A stretch of 64,000 nucleotides of DNA from Flectonema sp. DT1601 (Eukaryota > Euglenozoa > Diplonemea > Diplonemida > Diplonemidae), in NCBI GenBank assembly GCA_964019425.1, contig OZ025850.1:558001-622000 (forward strand), given 5' to 3'. The notes under the pieces are model-generated. The model did not search any database, was not told where the DNA came from, and was given only the letters and a program-made list of their open reading frames with translations. Position numbers and translations under genes: made by a program. Below, one piece after another: positions 41,901 to 49,773 of the stretch; within the stretch, counting starts at the first letter, position 1; every line of letters starts with the position of its first letter.

Positions 41901-44900
41901 TGTCACAATATGACTCTGAGGTAGCCTCATTAGAGATAGCTTGGACTGTTGGTATTTCTGAAGGATCTTTATTCGTTAACAATAAGGGATTATTTTATGG
42001 TGATGGGTGTCGATCAGCCTACGAGTGTGCAACAACGGCTAGTCTCAACGACGTTGTTGCAACAGCAGAGTTTTCTCGTTTGATCACACCGTCAGAGCTG
42101 GCATTGGCGCAGTCTCACCTGCCCGCAGAAGATGTAATTTCACTGTTGCCTGTCGAGAACTACACGCGAGTATGTTGTGCTTCACTCTCTCGCCGACCTA
42201 TTTTATTTAATTCTTGCACAAAGTTTCCCTACCTACCAACATCTCCATATAAGAGTCTTTGTGAAGGTCCTGTTCCGCCATGTCGGATGGCATCTGCTGC
42301 AGTTCGACACCCAGTCGGGGTGATTTTTTTTGACTGTAGTACCTTTCAAAAATACCTTACAGAAACTGATACGATACAACTGTGGTCAATGATTAGTATT
42401 CTGAGTTCTGCTTTGTGTGGTTATATGTCGGCTGATAATAATGGCTGTGTGAGGGGTTTGATTGTTTTACAAAATAAAGAAATGCTTGTGAAGTGTGCTG
42501 TGCGTCTTCAAGAAGCGATCAGTCGAGGCGTGTGGTCTGATAGGGTTGTTACTTACTCTCGCGGTCTTGGGTTGGGAATTGTTGGACCAAATCCGTCAAT
42601 TCAAATTATAGTTGTTGATGATTTACCTTACAGAGTATTGAATAAATTAAAAACTATTTCCTACGACGATCAGTTCACTTCCTGGGGCTACAGCAACATC
42701 CGTTGTTACGTCAGTCAGATCATCTGTTTCAATGAACTCCTCTCAAATGAATTGATCTCTCGGTTGTCATCACCAACTTGTGAAGAGTTAGACGTCACTC
42801 GTGATTATCCAAATCTATTCTCTGGATTGTCATTCAACGATTCGGATTCGAAATGGGAGTTCAAAAAACATGGAGTGAACTGCTGTCGTTTGGTTCCGAG
42901 TAAACAAATGAAATTGTGCAACATCGATCCCCAGGTACTTCCTTTTTCCTTTCTAAACCCCACACATAATCATTTCAATAACCAAAACATAAACAAACAA
43001 CAGGCATCATACCAATCCGCTTCTTGGTGTAGATCACACTTACAGATTTCTGCAACAGCCCCACATGTCTGCATGGGAACCATAAAAGTTCCAGCTGCCG
43101 ATGATGTCGTTGAGCTGACCATCCGAAACTCAAGTTCGATTCCGGGTTGTAGTTTTATTTGCTTTAGTGATGAAGCACCAGAGATTTCATTCGTATGTGC
43201 ATTTGAGTCACCCGAAGCTGGACTTGAGTTTGCCGTATCGGTGACTAAGAATATCAGCAAGACACTGAAGAAGGTACAAACACTGCTCGGCGTTTCTATA
43301 AAACTGGCGCTGGATTCCGTGAATTCAGTCGACTATTGCACGTTGAATGGATCGGCTGAGATGCTGGAGACGGTGTCTGCTGTTTTAGAATACAGTGTTC
43401 CGATTGGAATAGTTGCAACCGGTCGATTTATGTTACAATTCAATAACAATTTCCCAAAGACTTCAAACGGATCTCAAATCAGTTACAAACCTTGTCAAAA
43501 AGAACACTTGCAATTATTTGCAATCCCACCAGCCTTACTACACACTGATAAGATCCATATTGTGGTATCAGATGTTCCAACTGATCAGACTCGTACTCCA
43601 AAAAAATTAAACATTCCGCAATCGACCAGTCTGACACACTGTTGGTGGAGAAGGTTTTTTTCTTTGCAGACAAAGTCGTTTGGTGGGAGCAGTTGTTTCT
43701 ACGTGTCTGTGACTGGTCCTACTTTAGATAATTTCGCAGAACTGCAAAAAACTTGTGGAAATTGCAATGGAAGATTAATATCGCGTAAGGACAATGTTTT
43801 TAGTGCAGTGTTTACAATCCTAGAAGAAGTTTTGGTTTGGGTGGCATATTGCAAACAACATCCACTGCAAAACTGCCTTCCTGCATCGAGATGGAAGTTG
43901 GGGATCGTAGAAATTACCAGCAAAGATGTTGTTGAGTTGCAGTCGGGTTCTCAACACTGGAATGGTTTGCTTCTAAGTTTTTCATCCCTTTTGTTGAAGG
44001 CATCGGTTATAACTGATGGTGGGATTCTACTCGACTCTCGTGTGACTATCAATACCGCTACTTTCAAGAATGATCTCCGAGAATGTGTAAGTCGTTTCAA
44101 CAATTCGATTCTAAATATTCAAAATCCAGATTTCTGCAGCCTTCTAAAACTCCCAGACGCTTATCTGATTTCTCTATTCAGACAACCATCTTCTCCGCAG
44201 GACATTACTTACTTACCGATGCAAAAAACTGTTTGTTTTAGACCGCGGAAAGTTAATCCTCCTACCGGTGAAGTTTTTTTCACTGTTTTCAGAGTGGCAG
44301 TGAGTGCAGAGGCAGATGTAGACCATCTCGTAGAAAGTAATATCGCAATACTGTGGCAGGCTGTGTTAAAGGCGCTAAGCCTACAGAAAAAGCAGTCAGC
44401 GATAGTAAGGTGGTATGGTCAGCACAATCTGTGTATTTGTGCTTTTGAAAGTTTATCTGAAGCTTTGTCAGCATCGTTGACCGTTTTGGAAATCTGCATT
44501 ACATCAGTTGAATGGAGTTCGCAGTTGTTGTTATCAAGCATTGGAAGACCTGTTTGTGTGTCAGAGATAGTTGGTCAAACATTTAGTGGTTGTAAAGGAA
44601 GTAGTGCAATCATACACAGAGGACTCCCTGTCACTGTATCAATCACCAGGTCTACTAGTTGCGAGTATCGAATGAACAGTTTAGGTCATCTTTACTACTC
44701 TTCAACCACAGAAATAATGGATGCCTTATCTATGTCGCTTCTTGGTGAGCCTGGTGTCATTTTAGTTACGGAAGCATGTAACGTTAAATTAAATGGCACT
44801 CTTGATAAAATTGAATGGTTCGGTTCACAACACAAACTAACATCAGGGTTCGCAAGACAGCTTGAAGGAGTTGGGAAACTTCATTTTGTATTGCCAGCAT

Positions 44901-47900
44901 TGTACAGAAGTAGACTTACATCTGCTTCGGTTGCCCAAACCCCGAAGTTTGACATCTCAAAAATAGCCGCAGAAATCGATCTTGACCAAGAATTGAACCC
45001 GCCACCTTCAACAAAAACAATTTATGTTATATCAGTCATGGGAGGTCAACTACAGCAACTCTCAGCTGCTGAGGAACACTTTGGAGGTACTCGAATTCCC
45101 TTGCCGTCGGTTTCCCGTTTAACAAAAATTTCATCGAACTTTTTTATTTCTTATTTTAGGGATCCCGGAAAGGCGCTTTCTTTTGCAGAGGCGATGACCG
45201 AAATGCAGGGCAATTGTAAAATACTATCGGGTATTAAAATTGGGTTCTGCTGTGGTAAGTTATGTTGTGAAATCCACAACAAGAGGATAAGACCCTACGG
45301 TCTGACAGTGGCAACTGCAGTGTGGATGTCAGAAATGGCTGCCGATGGGACAACTCTGGGAGTCTCATACGTTGACAAACTTCCCACGAGCGATAAACTT
45401 GCTTGGGTTGCAACTGAAGACTGTACTGTACCTATACCATTACTCAAGGGTGCAGAAATATTCATCATGTCTCCTCACCCAGATATCAGTCTTGTTGGTC
45501 GTTCAAGAAGATTACATGCAATAACAGAGACTGTGTCTGAATACTATGTTCGTCCTGTGCATCCTCCGCCATCTGGGTCTTCGGTTCTGGTTTTTATTGG
45601 GATCCCTGGCTGTAAGTCAACGTGGAATTTAGTAGCAGTTATGTGTCTTTGTCAATGCTACAAATGCAATGGATTCCTTGTTAGTAATCACGAGCATGGA
45701 GTGTTTGTAATATTTCATTCAGAAGCTGCGATGAAATCTGCTGAAGAATTAATTTCGGAAAAGGCGAAAACGATTTTAAATCACAAAGAGAATAACATGT
45801 CAGTTAGCTATTTCTGGATAAGCCTACAGCAATCAAACCAAATAGTAATCGACAATGAAGGTCAGATTAGTTGCACCGAATACGTCTTGGAATTGTTGCT
45901 GAAAAAGATTCGTGTCAAACATAAAAAATTTTCTTTGTGTGTCCCAGTAAGTTCCAACATAATTCCTTATTATTCTGATAGATGTGTACTGGCTGTTGAT
46001 TCACCTGGGATTATAGATTTAGCTGGTGAAAGTCCAAAAGATGCGAAAATAACTTTTGAATTGTGTAATTCTCTAATTCTGTATAACCTACCCCTGTATC
46101 AAGGATTGTTATTGTGTGGCAGTGCCAGTACTATGAATTGGATACTAGTGTTTGCAAACAGCGGTAATGCCTTAGAATTCATAACAAAAATCCACTGCCT
46201 CCTTATGAATGAAGACTGGCCAAAAGGCGTTCAGTCTGTATGGAAAGTTGGGCAAGACTGGTCAGGACCAAGAATCAGGTGTTCAGCAGTGACATCATCA
46301 TCAACTACCCCATTGAAGGCAGCAGTCGCAGTTTCAACCCAGCTGTTGCGAAAATGTGCAACAGGTGAGACGTTGTTTGTATCAAATGGTGAGTTTAAAA
46401 ACAGTTATGTAGGTGCTCATGGAAGTTATTTTGCGACGCTTTCGGTTTTTAAATTTGAGGGTGCGGAAACCTACCAAATAACACCTTCACTATACCACAG
46501 AAGGAAATATGACGCAACCGAACCGACTATTGTTGAGTCTGACTGGTGGGAAGCCGATATTCTACCAAAAAACCATGGCGGTGAACATAAATATCGCCTA
46601 ACGGTGGAATTTAATTTTGGGAGTGGTGAGGACATCAGAAACACCACTGTCACGTTGATCACCAAAATACAAAATTATTATAAATTAGCTTTTGAATATT
46701 TACATGGCATGGGCTTTGCAGTCACATCAGTCTCAGTTGGTGATTTGATTGGTTGTTCAACCTTTATTGAGCTCAGCCTGTCACAACTTGATTTACCATT
46801 CAGTATCGCTATGACCATCGAACCAATATCTGTTGACCTCTCCCTCAGGACTCCATTTGGTGACATCTGGTGTCACACTGGCGCCGTCACAGCTTCTGTG
46901 TATTGTTCCAGTTCAAATCCGCTCTCAGTTGTTTTTCCTTCGAAGAATAATAACAATCCGTGTGATGTTGAAACGAAGCAGCTACCCAAAGGGGGGCACT
47001 CAGTGAAACCTGCTGGGGTTCAGAGGGATCATAATATGGAGGGTAGGAATCAACTTGATGTGAAGACAGAGAAAGAATCTTCACAAAAAAGTAGTGATTT
47101 TCCTCAGGCTGTATCACTAATGAGGCTCGCAGCTCATACGGTTTCAGTGTTGTGTTCTGACGATCAGCTGCAGCACAATGAGGCGCTGATTCCATTTTAT
47201 GAAAGGATTTCTCATGCAGAAGCCGTTGAATACAAAAATGCCTTCGACAGATGTGATGATAAGACACATTCTCCTTATCACGTAAAAGTATTTGTATCAT
47301 TAATAGTGTTATCGGTGTGTGATTTGGTGAGGCAGATTCGGCTAGGTTCCGACACTGGCGTCGACAACACTGTCGGAACACCGGATTTGGCAAAGCCAAA
47401 AGAAGTCTACAATGAGGTCAAAAAAGAATCTCTCAGATTCACGTCCTCTATTAGTGTGAAAACAAGTCAGCGACTAAGTAGGGCTGTATCTCTGATCAAG
47501 AATCCTATGCCTTCCCCCGAGCCCTGCAATAAAAACGAGAGTAAAGATGCAGTAACAGTCGCAGGGTGTGAGAATGAAGAACCTCAAGGAAAACAGTTAC
47601 TCGACTACAACTCTGACGAAGTAGATTCGCAATTGCTGAAAAGCACTGCTTTCAGCAATTCAGTGCTACAAAATAATAACATATCAGGCGAAAATAAACA
47701 TAACGCATCAGGCAAAAATAAACATAACTCTCAAGAGAAGTTCACACCATTGCCTTGTGTTGATAATGTCGCACTCGCAACAGCAGGGACGCAAACTGAC
47801 TCGAAGTCCACTGAAACTTCCCTGACTCGAAGTGATCTTGTCAGTGCTGACGATATTCTAGAAGCCGAAAGCGACCACATTAGTGACATGAACAGCCAAA

Positions 47901-48361
47901 TTGTTACAGAAGTTACTGTTGCTGATCCTTCTGTAGATACACAGTCGGAGTCGGCACCATTATTTAGACTCACACCTTCGGGAGTGCCTGTTGAAACTCT
48001 AAATAAAAAAAGTGTATCTGATAAAACAGAGGAAGTGATATGCTTCCCAACAGCTGTTTCTGGGCAACGTGAGTACCCAACGTCCCACAAATGGCTTGGC
48101 TCTGAGTCAAAAAGGCGCCCGTTAACAGCTGGAATCGCCCGTCTCAACACAGCTGTCACACGTTTCATAAGAACACCAGCTGTAGTTTCTCAGCCAAACG
48201 ACTGCGGCATGGTGAATACAAGAATTCCGCCACCGACTCAGCCACCTCCAATCGACTTTCGGAAGTACATTGAAAGCCTTCATCATGACCGCAGAGTTAT
48301 GATGTACAGCCCACTTCCACCATCTGTCAGGAAAGCTCTAACCACAAGAGACGTTTCTTAG
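38984..48361 (+). CDS. Giant protein with ~9-10 degenerate class III nucleotide-cyclase homology modules
   Basis: About 3078 residues if two in-frame stop-free segments are introns (39746-39817, GTTTGT...CCAG, 72 nt; 42935-43003, GTACTT...AACAG, 69 nt). Residues ~1-680 are Ser/Arg-rich with a coiled coil (~185-390). From ~680 to ~2600, modules recur every ~160-250 residues. Each pairs a hydrophobic beta strand start (for example GFVVIIVCP, SVVWFHAGS, VGVIFFDCS, IYVISVMGG, VLVFIGIPG) with a later cyclase-like half such as 'LEIAWTVGISEGSLF...GLFYGDGCRSAYECA' or 'IKIGFCCGKL...IRPYGLTVATAVWMSEMA'. These resemble the metal/substrate and 'G.....N.AARL' parts of adenylyl/guanylyl cyclases, but the catalytic Asp and Asn/Arg residues are not kept. 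A structural or regulatory, perhaps flagellar, role is inferred. Start is the first ATG downstream of the acceptor at 38939-38940. Confidence 0.65.
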   Translation: MSRNVSVTFLNDRIETPPMTPRIVTPFSDFTFGSRRQSETSVEDLSNTMRRRSVAEVVDAIKGPRKKSHHDIHSLRMSLDHSVRRKSSVLLEAASRLERQDRRASSFSAELSPRSVARCELGGIFDLVCSKVREMTGDIQSIPLLQSWIRENIIPDIVGLIQKKGSTPPPAETVSILRKVQKEQFRKITSAEATITTLRSTVTQLETDLTKKTQQVLEVRRTIYQELLQYKLRGGVGSSGLADNGAFSLFDVFKVCIIIICSKDYLSHFSYFELQNNQLIGASNGEEIDVLRDIHESEKMIELREQEQQMAEREKILLADLLEKSNQVEEIREVLKSNRVRAREEAIDMKAQHKMQISIRESKIEVLNQENQRLAELEIENKNTEPVAEGGAPSEGSFAKPKKKMSKIRFSGMSTTSSIRKPIKERTNSMNSRPSLSRMASIVSTYSDDDELQSTLLKKKTHKLINPRRSSSKANLEVKKIRTRDVGSSPIQAPNRESQTAAVVQQPLEAYALLAGEVSAKSSDLDACQIRLNNEVRKCERLDTLLQECLKKIISLVKQENPSLNLSVESDSIIDVDTAMRELQITLPSPSPLNKQRKRDSTVSLFNSISSSSVATELEGLGLDDSMIKPKYPITTSDETTQTSPTNETTTSFIKNTNNNPSVKSHQQQSECHCVPYGCDKDSVMAFRLLSESNNLPPSGECIGFVVIIVCPIPEEREQQILRTIIQDACTAYGGWCLTDTPRHWSFSIATADPDKAAQLAVKVSTSFRYSILHTGVACGRGHPIVDNIQSNNVNFIYPSRLVMKATRLAEHAASNLIFCTPEVASVVQNQSLFIAGATASDPQIQLKVTSPPKYVLGDREMLSVQRITFNGCDNKADDSEQPDMGSTTALSDPSCGGLACSVVWFHAGSDFKLKSKDLLRQCHLIFRIMTNRYSGVELFSETRMGSFAVAFNSRAFALVYTIRCLNNVIRHLSQYDSEVASLEIAWTVGISEGSLFVNNKGLFYGDGCRSAYECATTASLNDVVATAEFSRLITPSELALAQSHLPAEDVISLLPVENYTRVCCASLSRRPILFNSCTKFPYLPTSPYKSLCEGPVPPCRMASAAVRHPVGVIFFDCSTFQKYLTETDTIQLWSMISILSSALCGYMSADNNGCVRGLIVLQNKEMLVKCAVRLQEAISRGVWSDRVVTYSRGLGLGIVGPNPSIQIIVVDDLPYRVLNKLKTISYDDQFTSWGYSNIRCYVSQIICFNELLSNELISRLSSPTCEELDVTRDYPNLFSGLSFNDSDSKWEFKKHGVNCCRLVPSKQMKLCNIDPQVLPFSFLNPTHNHFNNQNINKQQASYQSASWCRSHLQISATAPHVCMGTIKVPAADDVVELTIRNSSSIPGCSFICFSDEAPEISFVCAFESPEAGLEFAVSVTKNISKTLKKVQTLLGVSIKLALDSVNSVDYCTLNGSAEMLETVSAVLEYSVPIGIVATGRFMLQFNNNFPKTSNGSQISYKPCQKEHLQLFAIPPALLHTDKIHIVVSDVPTDQTRTPKKLNIPQSTSLTHCWWRRFFSLQTKSFGGSSCFYVSVTGPTLDNFAELQKTCGNCNGRLISRKDNVFSAVFTILEEVLVWVAYCKQHPLQNCLPASRWKLGIVEITSKDVVELQSGSQHWNGLLLSFSSLLLKASVITDGGILLDSRVTINTATFKNDLRECVSRFNNSILNIQNPDFCSLLKLPDAYLISLFRQPSSPQDITYLPMQKTVCFRPRKVNPPTGEVFFTVFRVAVSAEADVDHLVESNIAILWQAVLKALSLQKKQSAIVRWYGQHNLCICAFESLSEALSASLTVLEICITSVEWSSQLLLSSIGRPVCVSEIVGQTFSGCKGSSAIIHRGLPVTVSITRSTSCEYRMNSLGHLYYSSTTEIMDALSMSLLGEPGVILVTEACNVKLNGTLDKIEWFGSQHKLTSGFARQLEGVGKLHFVLPALYRSRLTSASVAQTPKFDISKIAAEIDLDQELNPPPSTKTIYVISVMGGQLQQLSAAEEHFGGTRIPLPSVSRLTKISSNFFISYFRDPGKALSFAEAMTEMQGNCKILSGIKIGFCCGKLCCEIHNKRIRPYGLTVATAVWMSEMAADGTTLGVSYVDKLPTSDKLAWVATEDCTVPIPLLKGAEIFIMSPHPDISLVGRSRRLHAITETVSEYYVRPVHPPPSGSSVLVFIGIPGCKSTWNLVAVMCLCQCYKCNGFLVSNHEHGVFVIFHSEAAMKSAEELISEKAKTILNHKENNMSVSYFWISLQQSNQIVIDNEGQISCTEYVLELLLKKIRVKHKKFSLCVPVSSNIIPYYSDRCVLAVDSPGIIDLAGESPKDAKITFELCNSLILYNLPLYQGLLLCGSASTMNWILVFANSGNALEFITKIHCLLMNEDWPKGVQSVWKVGQDWSGPRIRCSAVTSSSTTPLKAAVAVSTQLLRKCATGETLFVSNGEFKNSYVGAHGSYFATLSVFKFEGAETYQITPSLYHRRKYDATEPTIVESDWWEADILPKNHGGEHKYRLTVEFNFGSGEDIRNTTVTLITKIQNYYKLAFEYLHGMGFAVTSVSVGDLIGCSTFIELSLSQLDLPFSIAMTIEPISVDLSLRTPFGDIWCHTGAVTASVYCSSSNPLSVVFPSKNNNNPCDVETKQLPKGGHSVKPAGVQRDHNMEGRNQLDVKTEKESSQKSSDFPQAVSLMRLAAHTVSVLCSDDQLQHNEALIPFYERISHAEAVEYKNAFDRCDDKTHSPYHVKVFVSLIVLSVCDLVRQIRLGSDTGVDNTVGTPDLAKPKEVYNEVKKESLRFTSSISVKTSQRLSRAVSLIKNPMPSPEPCNKNESKDAVTVAGCENEEPQGKQLLDYNSDEVDSQLLKSTAFSNSVLQNNNISGENKHNASGKNKHNSQEKFTPLPCVDNVALATAGTQTDSKSTETSLTRSDLVSADDILEAESDHISDMNSQIVTEVTVADPSVDTQSESAPLFRLTPSGVPVETLNKKSVSDKTEEVICFPTAVSGQREYPTSHKWLGSESKRRPLTAGIARLNTAVTRFIRTPAVVSQPNDCGMVNTRIPPPTQPPPIDFRKYIESLHHDRRVMMYSPLPPSVRKALTTRDVS

Positions 48362-48479
48362 CGTTAGCATTTACACTCCAGTAGTTTCCACTTTCTGCAT
48401 TTGTATTGCACTCTGAGGTATTTTTTAGCATTTTTCATTAATCAGTTACAAACAAGATGCTTCTGGCTTAAAAAAAAAC

Positions 48480-48552
48480 TACAACTGACCAGGATCGAAC
48501 TGGTGATCTCTCGCGTGTGAGGCGAGCGTCCTAACCACTAGACGACAGCTGC
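48480..48552 (-). tRNA. tRNA-Val (CAC)
   Basis: Read on the minus strand, 73 nt fold into a full cloverleaf. The acceptor GCAGCTG pairs with CAGTTGT (two G-U). The D arm is GTCT...AGGAC, and the anticodon arm is CTCGC-CTCACAC-GCGAG with anticodon CAC. The variable loop has 5 nt; the T arm is ACCAG-TTCGATC-CTGGT; the discriminator is A. A run of eight T's follows within two bases, a Pol III terminator. A and B box promoters are intact and no CCA is encoded. It is the only gene in the window transcribed against the + strand cluster. Confidence 0.95.
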
Positions 48553-48694
48553 TTTATTAAATGTACGCGTGTTTTGCGTCAGCCCGTTGCTGTAGAAAAA
48601 GAAGAGACAGTTTCAGGTAGTAATGAAAAAAAAAAAAATTTCAGATTTCGTTTTATTTATTTCGGTTTTTAATTCTTCTCAAAAGAGAAGAAAT

Positions 48695-48700
48695 GTCTTT
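48695..48700. repeat. 5' target-site duplication of the LINE (GTCTTT)
   Basis: GTCTTT directly precedes the spliced-leader start of the element and recurs at 55837-55842 directly after its poly(A) tail. A seventh base (A) matches but could belong to the element. Confidence 0.65.
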
Positions 48701-48738
48701 ACCAACGATTCTAAAGCTACAGTTTCTGTACTTTATTG
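48701..48738 (+). other. Spliced-leader exon sequence embedded in DNA
   Basis: ACCAACGATTCTAAAGCTA followed by CAGTTTCTGTACTTTATTG. The second part equals the conserved 3' end of kinetoplastid and diplonemid SL exons, and the first part resembles the diplonemid leader as I remember it. It is not followed by GT, so it is not an SL RNA gene. It joins directly to TTCAAAAAAAAAG, the start of the LINE 5' UTR, as in a trans-spliced mRNA. Confidence 0.85.
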
Positions 48739-49736
48739 TTCAAAAAAAAAGTCGGGTAGGTAAGGGAGACACACCCGACACAATGGGGTACGCACACGGG
48801 CCCCCGGGCTCCCTGACCTCGTTCACGGACGCGGGCGTATGCCCGGAGCCGGCGGAGCGAGACGGACAAGGTGTGGCAGGAGTAGAGTTGGTCACAAGGT
48901 CGTCGTCACAGAGTGAGAAAAGCACCCAAGGAGAGATGAGGGAGAGAGAAGGGGATCCAACACGAAGGGTCCTGGACTTCTCGTCGAAAGGGGGAAGGTG
49001 CTAGGGACTCCACGAAGGAGGTCTCAAGAGTCGAGGAAAAGACAGAGCCAAGACCCCAGAGCCAACCCAAAACACATGGTAGAGGACGAGGGAGAACAAG
49101 AGCGGGAGCGAGGTTAGAAACGTGACCAAAGCCCCCGCGAAGCAGGAGACACAACCTGCAACCAGACCCCCCCAAAAAAAAAAAAAAACCCCGGTCAACG
49201 AGGCAAACTCGGACCAAAACATGCTTTTCACCCCCCCCAGGAAACACCGACCAGTGGAGCCAAAGGCCGCACACATATTATAAAAATCAAAGGCCGCCCC
49301 CAACCCAAGAAAAGGATGAAAAACTTTCAAGCGAAAAAACTTGACGTCCGTACGCCCCAGAGATCAAAGGACGGACGACTCACACCCCCTTCTTTCGCCC
49401 CATTTTATTTACTGGTACAGCGACAAATGTAAAGCTGGGTAGACGACGAATTATTTTTTGTGCACAGAGACAAGGGATCCATGAGAACAAAGGATCAAGA
49501 GAAGAAGTGCACATTCCCCCTTCCCAAACCCAGAAACATGAGAACTCATTAAATTGAAGGGTCATGTCTTTTCAAGTCGAAAAATGCTTAAATGCTGAAG
49601 AAGACTGTCGTCCCCAGCTCGCGGGTTTTCCCTGTCGCTGTATGTCGAGACAACGATCAGAGTCAGTAGAAAGATTGTACAAATTTGTTGTATAATGAGA
49701 AAGGACAAAGAAAGTAGTTTCCATTTTATCTTCCCG

Positions 49737-49771
<35 letters not shown>

Positions 49772-49773
49772 AA
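48739..49773 (+). other. LINE 5' UTR
   Basis: About 1.03 kb, richer in G and C than the host spacers, with no long frame in sense. It includes C-rich and A-rich patches (about 49170-49190 and 49230-49241). It ends in 33 consecutive A's (49737-49769) directly before TAAA and the ORF1 ATG. Confidence 0.6.
48751..48779 (+). other. Hairpin at the start of the LINE 5' UTR
   Basis: GTCGGGT (48751-48757) is perfectly complementary to ACCCGAC (48773-48779) around a 15-base loop, 12 bases after the spliced-leader junction. Confidence 0.5.

Noticed and set aside
45087-45159. A third in-frame intron in the giant gene (GTACTC...TTTTAG)
   Set aside because: The segment encodes expected module residues (SNFFISYFRDPGKAL), so it is coding.
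48701-48780. Spliced-leader RNA gene
   Set aside because: The SL exon is not followed by a GT donor, and no SL-intron, Sm site or T-run terminator follows. The flanks show a retrotransposon with target-site duplication instead.
48693-49004. 103-residue frame across the SL and LINE 5' UTR
   Set aside because: It starts in host flank, crosses the insertion junction and has no protein-like composition.
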